Positions 58,238 to 64,000 of a DNA stretch of 64,000 nt are shown piece by piece (the first letter of the stretch is position 1; the number at the start of each line of letters is the position of its first letter). The DNA is taken from the NCBI RefSeq assembly GCF_024734405.1, contig NZ_CP059556.1, positions 1,736,001 through 1,800,000 on the forward strand, read 5' to 3'. The stretch comes from Saccharopolyspora gregorii (GTDB lineage: Bacteria > Actinomycetota > Actinomycetes > Mycobacteriales > Pseudonocardiaceae). Under the pieces are notes generated by a model. It ran no database searches and was not told the origin of the DNA. It saw only the letters and a list, made by a program, of their open reading frames with translations. A program made the position numbers and the translations under genes.

Positions 58238-58881
58238 CCGGACTGCGCTGCGACGACGACCCGCGGTTGCTCCGGGAGCTGGCGCGGTTCCGGGACCTGC
58301 CGGTGAACTTCGACGTGGCCGCGGTGGACCCGCTGGACCCCGGCCCGGAGTGGACGGTGGACGACCAGCGGCGGGAGCTGCCCGCGGAACCACCGGGACC
58401 GCCGCTGGTCGGTGGCCCGTGGGAACGGGCCTGCGCGCTGGTGCGGGACTACAAGTTCGCCGACCCGACGCTGGTCTCGCGCGCGTGCCGCTCCACCCGG
58501 GAGCTGGAGCCCGGCGCCGATCTGCTGCTCGAAACCTCCTTCCACGGCTTGGTGTTCCGGCTGCCGTGCCGGGTCGGCGGCATCACCGACACCACCCGGG
58601 ACGGGGTGCGGGTGTGGGGCTGGAACTACCGCACGCTGCGCGGGCACCTGGAGCAGGGGCAGATGGACTTCCTGGTGCGCAAGGACATCGCCACCGGCAC
58701 CGTCGAGTTCCAGGTGCGCGCGTTCTCCCGGCACGCCCACATCCCGAACCCGGTGGTGCGCCTCGGGTTCGCCGTGTTCGGCCGCAGCACCCAGCTGCGG
58801 TTCATCCGCGGCGCTGGTCACCGGATGGTCGAGCTGACCGAGCCAGTAGCGCGGCGAGCCGATCGCAATCCGCGACCGTGA
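58234..58881 (+). CDS. DUF1990-family protein (second of pair)
   Basis: A 215-residue paralogue of the preceding protein, strongly diverged. Shared positions include WERACALVRDYKFADPTLVS, FRLPCRVGGITDTTRDGVRV, YRTLRGHLEQGQMDFLV and the terminal FGRSTQLRFIRGAGHRMVEL. GTG at 58234 overlaps the upstream stop, so the pair is translated together. Function is unknown. Its last 80 bp overlap the convergent hypothetical gene. Confidence 0.78.
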   Translation: MTGLRCDDDPRLLRELARFRDLPVNFDVAAVDPLDPGPEWTVDDQRRELPAEPPGPPLVGGPWERACALVRDYKFADPTLVSRACRSTRELEPGADLLLETSFHGLVFRLPCRVGGITDTTRDGVRVWGWNYRTLRGHLEQGQMDFLVRKDIATGTVEFQVRAFSRHAHIPNPVVRLGFAVFGRSTQLRFIRGAGHRMVELTEPVARRADRNPRP

Positions 58882-59263
58882 CCGTCACCGCCGGATGCCG
58901 CAGCAGCCCCAGCGGCTCGATGCCCGGCACCGGTTCGACGAAGCGCACGCACAACCCGCGTTCCCCGTTCGTCGCGCAGGTCAGGCCGCCGTCGGCCAGC
59001 GACACCCGCGCCGGGCCCGCCGTCCGCCACGTCCAGAACGGGCCGGTGACCGCGGTCCCCGCCACGTTGGCCCGCTCGGTGCGCACGCACCACGGCCCGA
59101 ACCGCACGGTGAGCTCGCGGTCGCCGACCCGGACCCACGTCGTCACCGGGGTGATGCCGAACGGCAGCGCCGGGATCCGGTGCGCCCGGTCGAACCGGAA
59201 CGGGAAGCACTCCACGGTCTGCGACTCCACACCCGCCGGATACCCCGCCCCGCCCGCCTCCAC
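58802..59263 (-). CDS. Hypothetical protein convergent with the DUF1990 pair
   Basis: A 153-residue protein. FPFRFDRAHRIPALPFGITP near residue 20 and a later GPFWTWRTAGPARVSLADGG look like conserved beta-rich sequence, perhaps from a small actinobacterial family, but I cannot name a function. GTG 59263 is tentative; the GTG at about 59230 (VESQTVECF) may be the real start. The 3' end overlaps the DUF1990 gene by 80 bp; either the last residues are unusual or the true stop/start of one gene differs. Confidence 0.6.
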   Translation of the reverse strand: MEAGGAGYPAGVESQTVECFPFRFDRAHRIPALPFGITPVTTWVRVGDRELTVRFGPWCVRTERANVAGTAVTGPFWTWRTAGPARVSLADGGLTCATNGERGLCVRFVEPVPGIEPLGLLRHPAVTVTVADCDRLAALLARSARPSGDQRRG

Positions 59264-59280
59264 TCCAGGTCAGCGTGGCG

Positions 59281-60105
59281 TCAGGGCTTGCGGGCGACGG
59301 CGGCGGCGAGGCAGCGGGCCACCGGCGGCAGCGGCGTGCGGCGCGGGCCGTCCGGCCACCAGTCGTCGGCCACCACGAGACCGGGGGCCAGCGGTTCCAG
59401 CCCGGCCAGCATCGCGCCGATCTCCGCGCGGGTGCGGAAGAACCCGGTGCCGAGCCCGGCGCGCAGCATCTCCTCCACCAGCCGCGCCGGCTCCCCGTCC
59501 GCGTCCTCCGGGTCGAGGAAGTGGCTGAACGCCACGAAGGATCCGGCGGGCAGCGCCTCGACGTACTCGCCCACCAGGTCGGCGGCCGACCTGCCGCCCC
59601 GCTCCTCGTCGTAGTGGTGCAGCGTGCCGACGTGCAGCAGCGCCAGCGGACGGGTGAGGTCCAGCTCGTCCCGGACGATGCGGGACCCGAGCACCTCGGC
59701 CGGCCGGTGGATGTCCGCGTCGAGGAAGTGGCTGCCTTCCTGGTCGGCCAGCAGCGCCCTGCTGTGCGCGGCGACCGTCGGATCGTTGTCCACGTAGACC
59801 ACTTGCGCTTCCGGGACGATGCGCTGGGCGACCTGGTGGGTGTTCTCCGCGGTCGGCAACCCGGATCCGCAGTCGAGGTACTGGTCGATGCCCGCTTCCC
59901 GGGCGAGGAAGCGGACGGCGCGCACCAGGAACCGGCGGTTCGCGACGGCGAGGCTGCTCGCCTCGGGCACCGCGTCGTTGATCCGGCGGGTCAGTTCGCG
60001 GTCGACCTCGAAGTGGTCCTTGCCGCCGATCGCGCAGTCGTAGACGCGCGCCGCGCTCGGCCTGCTGGTGTCGATGGTGTCCGAGGGCTCGACCGGAACA
60101 GGCAT
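59281..60105 (-). CDS. SAM-dependent methyltransferase-like protein, DUF574 family
   Basis: A 274-residue protein of the DUF574/PF04672 family, common in streptomycetes and relatives. PSAARVYDCAIGGKDHFEVD at the start is diagnostic; QYLDCGSGLPTAENTHQVAQ near residue 78 is the SAM-binding loop and VVYVDNDPTVAAHSRALL the acidic loop. Substrates are unknown. The ATG at 60105 is well placed. It lies next to the XRE/DUF397 pair, a frequent neighbourhood in developmental actinomycetes. Confidence 0.9.
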   Translation of the reverse strand: MPVPVEPSDTIDTSRPSAARVYDCAIGGKDHFEVDRELTRRINDAVPEASSLAVANRRFLVRAVRFLAREAGIDQYLDCGSGLPTAENTHQVAQRIVPEAQVVYVDNDPTVAAHSRALLADQEGSHFLDADIHRPAEVLGSRIVRDELDLTRPLALLHVGTLHHYDEERGGRSAADLVGEYVEALPAGSFVAFSHFLDPEDADGEPARLVEEMLRAGLGTGFFRTRAEIGAMLAGLEPLAPGLVVADDWWPDGPRRTPLPPVARCLAAAVARKP

Positions 60106-60205
60106 GGTCTCCTCGCAGCGGCGTCGACTCGATGATCAACGCCACTGTAGTGGCAACCACCCCTGCCGGAAGTATTCCGGCGAACGGACCTGTCCGGTGC
60201 TCCGT

Positions 60206-60403
60206 TCAGCGCAGCGGGCTGCTCCGGCGGAGCGAGCGCACGAAGCGGGACCACTGCGCGGAGCTGGTGGCGAGGTGCCCGCCCGCCCGGTCCTTGGTGT
60301 CGCGCACCGCGGCCCCGCCCCCGGGCAGCCGCCCGACCTCCACGCAGTTCGTCTCCTGGCTGCTGTGCGAGGACTTCCGCCAGCCGCGCGGCGCCGAGCT
60401 CAC
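60206..60403 (-). CDS. DUF397 protein
   Basis: A 65-residue DUF397 protein: GWRKSSHSSQETNCVEVGRL near the start and VRDTKDRAGGHLATSSAQW are the family signature. DUF397 proteins are the small partners of XRE/DUF5753 regulators (WhiJ-BldB type systems), where they modulate the regulator's repression, some proposing a toxin-antitoxin-like pairing. GTG at 60403 overlaps the regulator's stop (GTGA), so the two are coupled. Confidence 0.92.
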   Translation of the reverse strand: MSSAPRGWRKSSHSSQETNCVEVGRLPGGGAAVRDTKDRAGGHLATSSAQWSRFVRSLRRSSPLR

Positions 60404-61257
60404 GCCGGGACCTGCTCGCGGGCGGCGATCTCGGCGATGAGCTTGCGGGAGTCCTCCCGGCTCAGCGCGATCCGCTCCAGCTCGTCGCGGGCGGCGCGGA
60501 ACGCGCCCACCGAATCGTCGTCCTGCAGGAACGCCGAGGAGCGGTGGTGTTCGAGGTGCACCACCGGGTCCGCCTTGGCGAATTCGAGCAGCACGAACGG
60601 TCCGGCGTGCGCGGGCGTCCAGCCCGCCGCCGACGGGATGATGCGGAGTTCGACGTTGTCCCGCTCGGAGATCTCGTCCAGGAAGCGCAGCTGGTCGTGC
60701 AGCCCGCCGGTGCGCCCGATGGGCTGGTGCAGCACCGATTCGAGGATCAGCGCGGTGTACTTCGCGGGCGAGCGCTTGCGGGTGATGGTGTCGCGGCGGC
60801 CCTGGCGCATCGCGACCCGCTTGTTGGCCTCCTGCTCGGGAACACCGGTGGCCATGATCGCCCGGGTGTACTCGGCGGACTGGAGCAGGCCGGGCATGAG
60901 CAGCGGTGCCACGTCGGTGATCTTCGTGGCGGTGCGTTCGAATTCGAGCAGGGTGGCGAGCTGGTCGACGCCGCCCGCGGCCCCGGGGGCCTGCGAGGGC
61001 GCCGGTTCGGCGGCGGCTTCGCGGGCGAGCTTGAGCATCCGGGACCGCGCGGTGCTGCTGACGCCGAGCACCACGCACACGGCTGAGATGGATTCGGCGG
61101 ACGGCACCCGGTCGCCGTGCTCCCAGCGGACCAGGACGGAGTGCGAGACGTCCAGGATCGAGGCGAGCCCGCGCAAGGTGTGCCCGCTCTTGCGGCGGGC
61201 GTCGCGCAGTTCCGCGCCGAGCACGTAGGCCCGCGGTCGTGGTGGAGTTGCGGTCAT
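60400..61257 (-). CDS. XRE-family regulator with DUF5753 (WhiJ-like)
   Basis: A 285-residue regulator. Residues 12-70 are an XRE helix-turn-helix (LGAELRDARRKSGHTLRGLA and SHSVLVRWEHGDRVPSAESI). The rest is DUF5753: PLLMPGLLQSAEYTRAIMAT near residue 125 and FVLLEFAKADPVVHLEHHRS near 230. Such proteins are WhiJ-like and in streptomycetes affect differentiation with DUF397 partners. The ATG at 61257 gives the normal family N-terminus; the upstream in-frame extension is not conserved-looking. Confidence 0.92.
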   Translation of the reverse strand: MTATPPRPRAYVLGAELRDARRKSGHTLRGLASILDVSHSVLVRWEHGDRVPSAESISAVCVVLGVSSTARSRMLKLAREAAAEPAPSQAPGAAGGVDQLATLLEFERTATKITDVAPLLMPGLLQSAEYTRAIMATGVPEQEANKRVAMRQGRRDTITRKRSPAKYTALILESVLHQPIGRTGGLHDQLRFLDEISERDNVELRIIPSAAGWTPAHAGPFVLLEFAKADPVVHLEHHRSSAFLQDDDSVGAFRAARDELERIALSREDSRKLIAEIAAREQVPA

Positions 61258-61659
61258 GTCGCTGAATGCTAATCCATTGTCCGCGACAACGGCGATCATC
61301 CGAATGAGTCATTGCTGCCAGGTCTCGGTACCTGGCATTCTGCTTTTCCTCCTGATCGGGAACGGGCCGAATTCGCCGCCGGCCCGGCGGGTCCGGTTCC
61401 GCGAGTCCCGTCGCAGCAGTTCGGAGCGCCTGCGCGTGCCGCGGGGAATGCCGTCCTGAAAGGACTTCCGGCGCTCTCCGGCCGTGCCGTGGCCCCGGTC
61501 CGGCGGGATGCGGGTGCGGCCGGTCCGCGGAATCCGATGCGTCCGCTCCGTCGCGGCGGCCGACCGGGGTGGTGCAAGTATTCCCACTGAATTCCGCACT
61601 GTTGCGGAATTCAGCGGGAACGTTGCATTGCCTTCCGCCTCATTTCCGGTGCCGCGAAC
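61258..61659. other. Intergenic region with two hairpins
   Basis: 402 bp between the XRE gene start and the heme oxygenase stop. I see no credible gene. It holds a small inverted repeat GCCAGGT-CTCGGT-ACCTGGC (61317-61336), possibly an XRE operator, and a long hairpin at 61581-61620. Confidence 0.5.
61581..61620 (-). terminator. Long hairpin downstream of heme oxygenase
   Basis: Arms 61581-61598 and 61603-61620 pair over 18 positions with a single A/C mismatch; the core CTGAATTCCGCA/TGCGGAATTCAG is perfect and the loop is CTGT. It begins 40 bp past the heme oxygenase stop. Its AT-rich core is unusual for this genome. Confidence 0.65.
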
Positions 61660-62346
61660 TCACCCGCGCGGTCGTGGAATGCGCGGGGGCAGCCGGCTGC
61701 CGAGGTCGGCGAACACCTCGGTGTTGAGGTGGTAGGCGAGCCGCACCTCGGCGATGATCCGCCGCTGCTCGCGCTCGTCCCAGCCCGCGGTGTCCAGCAG
61801 CAGCCGGTAGGCGTTGCGCACCCCGGCGCTGCTGGGCACGTCGTCGAAGGTGAGGAACGCGAACCCCTTCCCGTCGGGCGGGTCCAGGCTGCGCCGCATC
61901 GCCGAGCGGATCAGCTTGCCGCCGGAGAGGTCGGCGAGGCACCGCGTGTAGTGGTGCGCCACGAACCCGCCCGGCCAGTCGAAGCACACCTCCCGCAGCC
62001 GCGCGCAGTAGCGCTCGGTGGCCGCGCTGGGCGCGATGACCTCCCGCCAGTCCGGCCCGAGGTAGTAGTGCAGGTCGGTCTCCAGGTGCGGCAGCCTGCG
62101 CAGCCGTTCGCTGACGAACGGCCCCGCGACCACGTCGCTGCGCATGGCGTCGGCGGCCTGCTCCAGCACGGAGTAGGCGAAGTAGTGCTGGCCGAGCATC
62201 ACGGCGTAGGCGTCGGCTTCGAGCTCCCCGGCGAGCAGGGTCCGCAGGAACGGCAGGGACTGGACGTGGTCGTGGTCGGCGCGGGTGCCGGACCGGAGTC
62301 TGGCGGCGAAGTCACTGCGTACCGGTTGCTGTGCGGGCGAGGACAC
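61660..62346 (-). CDS. Heme oxygenase (biliverdin-producing)
   Basis: A 228-residue HmuO/HO-1-type heme oxygenase, cleaving heme to biliverdin, CO and Fe2+. LRSGTRADHDHVQSLPFL near residue 17-34 carries the proximal His (about 25). AHHYTRCLADLSGGKLI near 132 is the distal helix with the flexible Gly pair. GTG at 62346 has GGAGG 5 nt upstream. An excellent IdeR box lies 17 bp upstream, so it is made under iron starvation to recover iron from heme. It is followed by no obvious partner on its strand; the reductase partner may be the neighbouring siderophore-interacting protein. Confidence 0.93.
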   Translation of the reverse strand: MSSPAQQPVRSDFAARLRSGTRADHDHVQSLPFLRTLLAGELEADAYAVMLGQHYFAYSVLEQAADAMRSDVVAGPFVSERLRRLPHLETDLHYYLGPDWREVIAPSAATERYCARLREVCFDWPGGFVAHHYTRCLADLSGGKLIRSAMRRSLDPPDGKGFAFLTFDDVPSSAGVRNAYRLLLDTAGWDEREQRRIIAEVRLAYHLNTEVFADLGSRLPPRIPRPRG

Positions 62347-62362
62347 TCGAACCTCCGGGCAG

Positions 62363-62381
62363 TTAGGTAAGGCTTACTTAA
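62363..62381. promoter_or_regulatory. IdeR/DmdR1-type iron box
   Basis: TTAGGTAAGGCTTACTTAA matches 16 of 19 positions of the iron-box consensus TTAGGTTAGGCTAACCTAA. It lies 16 bp before the heme oxygenase GTG, overlapping its ribosome-site region. Confidence 0.85.
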
Positions 62382-62449
62382 TCTCAGGGATCGTGGCACG
62401 CCGCGGGCCCCGATGCCAAGAGGTGGTCGCCACTCCGCCCGGAGCGGTG

Positions 62450-63376
62450 TCAGCTGCGGCCCTCGCGCCAATAGCCCATGAACGCCACGCAGCTGCGCGG
62501 CACCCGGTGGTCCTGCACCAGCACCCGGCGCAGCCGCTTGATCACCGCCGCCTCCCCGGCCAGCCAGCCGTAGACCTCGCCGCCTGCGGTGTCCGGTTCG
62601 GGCACCTCCCAGAGCGTCGTCGTGTCCACGTCCACGTCGTCCAGGCCGGCCTCGGAACCGCCGCGCGAGCCGAGTTCGCCGAGCGCGCCGGTCACCGATT
62701 CCTCCAGCAGCGACCCGATCGGCGCGGTCCCCTCCGGCCGCTGCCGGATCAGCCAGCGGACCTCGACGCCGCTCGGCGCGCGCCAGGTCTGGACGTCCTC
62801 GGCCGTCGGTACCTCCGCGCAGACCACGCCGCGCGAGTCGGCGGGCAGCGCCTCGACGATCGCGGCCATCGCGGGGACCGCCGTCTCGTCCCCGGCCAGC
62901 ACCAGCTGCCGGGCCGTCTCCGGCGGGGACCACTCGCAGCCCCACATCCGGCCGCTGCCCGGCCGGTCCGGGCCGAGCAGCAGCGCCTCGTCGCCGGGGG
63001 CGGCCGCCGCGGCCCAGGCGGAGGCGGGGCCGCTGTGGCCGGAGTCGACGCCGTGCAGCACGAAGTCGATGTCCAGCTCGAACGGGTCCTCCCGGTAGGC
63101 GCGCACGGTGTAGGTGCGCAGCGTCGGGCGGATCTCGTCCGGCATCGCCTGCCAGCGCGGGTACCAGCCGTCGCCGCCGGGCATGTCGCTCAGCGGCCTG
63201 CCGGGCTGCGGCAGGATCAGCTTCACCCGCTGGTCGTCGCCGCCGATGCCGAAGCGGTGCAGGTCCTCACCGGTGAAGGTGATCCGCACGAAGCTGGGGC
63301 CGAGCCGTTGGGCGCGCGCCACCCGGGTCCGGAACATCACGTACTGGGGGCGGCGCACTTCGGTCCGCTCGGCCAT
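62450..63376 (-). CDS. Siderophore-interacting protein (ferric-siderophore reductase)
   Basis: A 308-residue FAD-dependent NAD(P)H:ferric-siderophore reductase of the ViuB/SIP family, cytosolic. RPTLRTYTVRAYREDPFELD near residue 85 is the FAD-binding RxYT motif. VLAGDETAVPAMAAIVEALP near 160 is the SIP-domain nucleotide loop (GDETAxPA). GWLAGEAAVIKRLRRVLV and the terminal GYWREGR complete the family signature. It frees iron from imported ferric siderophores. The ATG at 63376 has AGAGG upstream. It is divergent from the FecB-type lipoprotein and shares an iron box. Confidence 0.94.
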   Translation of the reverse strand: MAERTEVRRPQYVMFRTRVARAQRLGPSFVRITFTGEDLHRFGIGGDDQRVKLILPQPGRPLSDMPGGDGWYPRWQAMPDEIRPTLRTYTVRAYREDPFELDIDFVLHGVDSGHSGPASAWAAAAAPGDEALLLGPDRPGSGRMWGCEWSPPETARQLVLAGDETAVPAMAAIVEALPADSRGVVCAEVPTAEDVQTWRAPSGVEVRWLIRQRPEGTAPIGSLLEESVTGALGELGSRGGSEAGLDDVDVDTTTLWEVPEPDTAGGEVYGWLAGEAAVIKRLRRVLVQDHRVPRSCVAFMGYWREGRS

Positions 63377-63411
63377 CTCGCACCTCTTCTGCCCATCGAC
63401 TCGACTGACCC

Positions 63412-63430
63412 GTAGGCTAGCCTAACCTCA
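63412..63430. promoter_or_regulatory. IdeR/DmdR1-type iron box in a divergent promoter
   Basis: GTAGGCTAGCCTAACCTCA matches 15 of 19 positions of the iron box. It lies between the siderophore-interacting protein (-) and the FecB-type lipoprotein (+) and can repress both. Confidence 0.8.
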
Positions 63431-63450
63431 TACTGAGGGGAGATTCGCTG

Positions 63451-64000
63451 ATGGTGAGCAGGACGCGCGCAGCCGGGTTGCTCGTGGCGGTGGCCGCGCT
63501 GGCGGGGTGCTCGGCGCCCGCGCCGCAGGACGCGGCGGGCGGCTGGAGCTTCGTCGACGACCGCGGGGTGCCGGTGCGGCGGGACGAGGTGCCGGAACGG
63601 ATCATCGCGCAGGTCTCGGCCGCGGGCGCGTTGCACGACTTCGGGGTGCCGGTGGTCGGCACCTTCGGCCCGCTGGTCCGCGACGACGGCAGCACCGAAC
63701 CGGAAGCGGGCAGCGTCGACCCGGCGGCGGTCACCGACGTCACCGGCCCCGGGTACGGGGAGCTGAACCTGGAATCCGCGGCCGGGCTGCGCCCCGACCT
63801 GCTGGTCAGCGGCAAGTACGCCGAGTTCGACGGGCTCTGGCACCTGACCGCCGAGCAGGAGGAGAAGGTGCGGGCGTTCGTGCCCACCGTCGGCGTCGAG
63901 CAGTCCGGGCGTTCGCTGCCGGAGACCATCGGCGCCTACAAGGAGCTCGCCCGCGCGCTCGGGTCCGATGTGGACTCGGAGCGGATCCGGGCGGACCAGG
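63451..64000 (+). CDS. FecB-type siderophore-binding lipoprotein (cut by window end)
   Basis: Only the first 183 residues are present. The signal peptide AAGLLVAVAALAGC ends in the lipobox LAGC, so this is a Sec-type lipoprotein, unlike the Tat-exported one at 1587-2627. After the anchor come WSFVDDRGVPVRRDEVPERI and LNLESAAGLRPDLLVSGKYA, in the FecB/FhuD pattern; RIIAQVSAAGALHDFGVPVVG is the first beta-alpha unit. It would bind a ferric siderophore. ATG at 63451 has GAGGGGAG 8 nt upstream. Permease and ATPase genes are expected beyond 64000. Confidence 0.88.
   Translation, partial: MVSRTRAAGLLVAVAALAGCSAPAPQDAAGGWSFVDDRGVPVRRDEVPERIIAQVSAAGALHDFGVPVVGTFGPLVRDDGSTEPEAGSVDPAAVTDVTGPGYGELNLESAAGLRPDLLVSGKYAEFDGLWHLTAEQEEKVRAFVPTVGVEQSGRSLPETIGAYKELARALGSDVDSERIRADQ

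Overview
The window is 64 kb of very GC-rich DNA. Codon use, GTG/TTG starts with strong AGGAGG-type ribosome sites, IdeR-type iron boxes, a WhiJ-like XRE regulator paired with a DUF397 protein, DUF574 and DUF1990 proteins, a mutA-mutB-meaB operon and NB-ARC/TPR proteins all point to a filamentous actinomycete. My guess is Pseudonocardiaceae, Saccharopolyspora-like; this is inferred from gene content, not from a marker gene. I see no rRNA, tRNA, insertion sequence, integrase or CRISPR array.

Left part (1-11.8 kb): a small operon (SCP2 sterol-carrier protein, VOC protein, CMD-family protein) behind twin palindromes; an iron-siderophore binding lipoprotein behind an IdeR box; BrkB/YihY and EI24 membrane proteins; an M20 amidohydrolase; a 159-bp structured repeat element; an M50-like protein; an aldo/keto reductase; a PAS-GGDEF-EAL protein whose catalytic motifs are lost; and an APC permease.

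12.3-17.2 kb is a compact four-gene cassette, read as a small biosynthetic cluster: PAPS-type sulfotransferase, SAM methyltransferase, ATP-grasp ligase and MFS exporter, behind a recognisable promoter and a long leader. 17.3-34.5 kb holds a phosphotransferase-like protein, a GntR regulator, two separate NB-ARC/TPR proteins with an amyloid-like N-terminal motif (18.7-20.8 and 32.4-34.5 kb), the methylmalonyl-CoA mutase operon, a Ski2-like helicase, a universal stress protein and a TIGR00027 methyltransferase.

34.5-41.6 kb: a minus-strand group (metal P-type ATPase, GT4 glycosyltransferase, and a GT-B-like protein interrupted by 30.5 perfect copies of an 8-bp unit), then an ArsR sensor, a formaldehyde-dehydrogenase-like ADH and CutA. 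The 8-bp array lies inside the reading frame, its unit is not a multiple of three, and both other frames stop soon after it, so it has the form of a phase-variation switch. A second copy of the 159-bp repeat follows CutA, with compensating changes in its stems. 41.8-45.4 kb carries a [3Fe-4S] ferredoxin, two P450s and a TetR regulator.

45.4-53.5 kb is a methylamine/C1 catabolic operon on the minus strand: dimethylglycine oxidase-like enzyme, DmdA-like GcvT-family demethylase, MTHFR, formate-THF ligase and cyclodeaminase/cyclohydrolase. A divergent IclR regulator and three matching 17-bp palindromes lie beside it. The genes suggest demethylation of a methylated amine (or sulfonium) with oxidation of the methyl groups to formate.

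53.5-61.3 kb has a Na+/H+ antiporter, a 17-bp minisatellite, a UBP zinc-finger protein, a DUF4383-DUF1990-DUF1990 operon, a DUF574 methyltransferase and the XRE/DUF397 pair. The right end (61.6-64 kb) is an iron/heme module (heme oxygenase, siderophore-interacting reductase, FecB-type lipoprotein cut by the window edge) with two further IdeR boxes.
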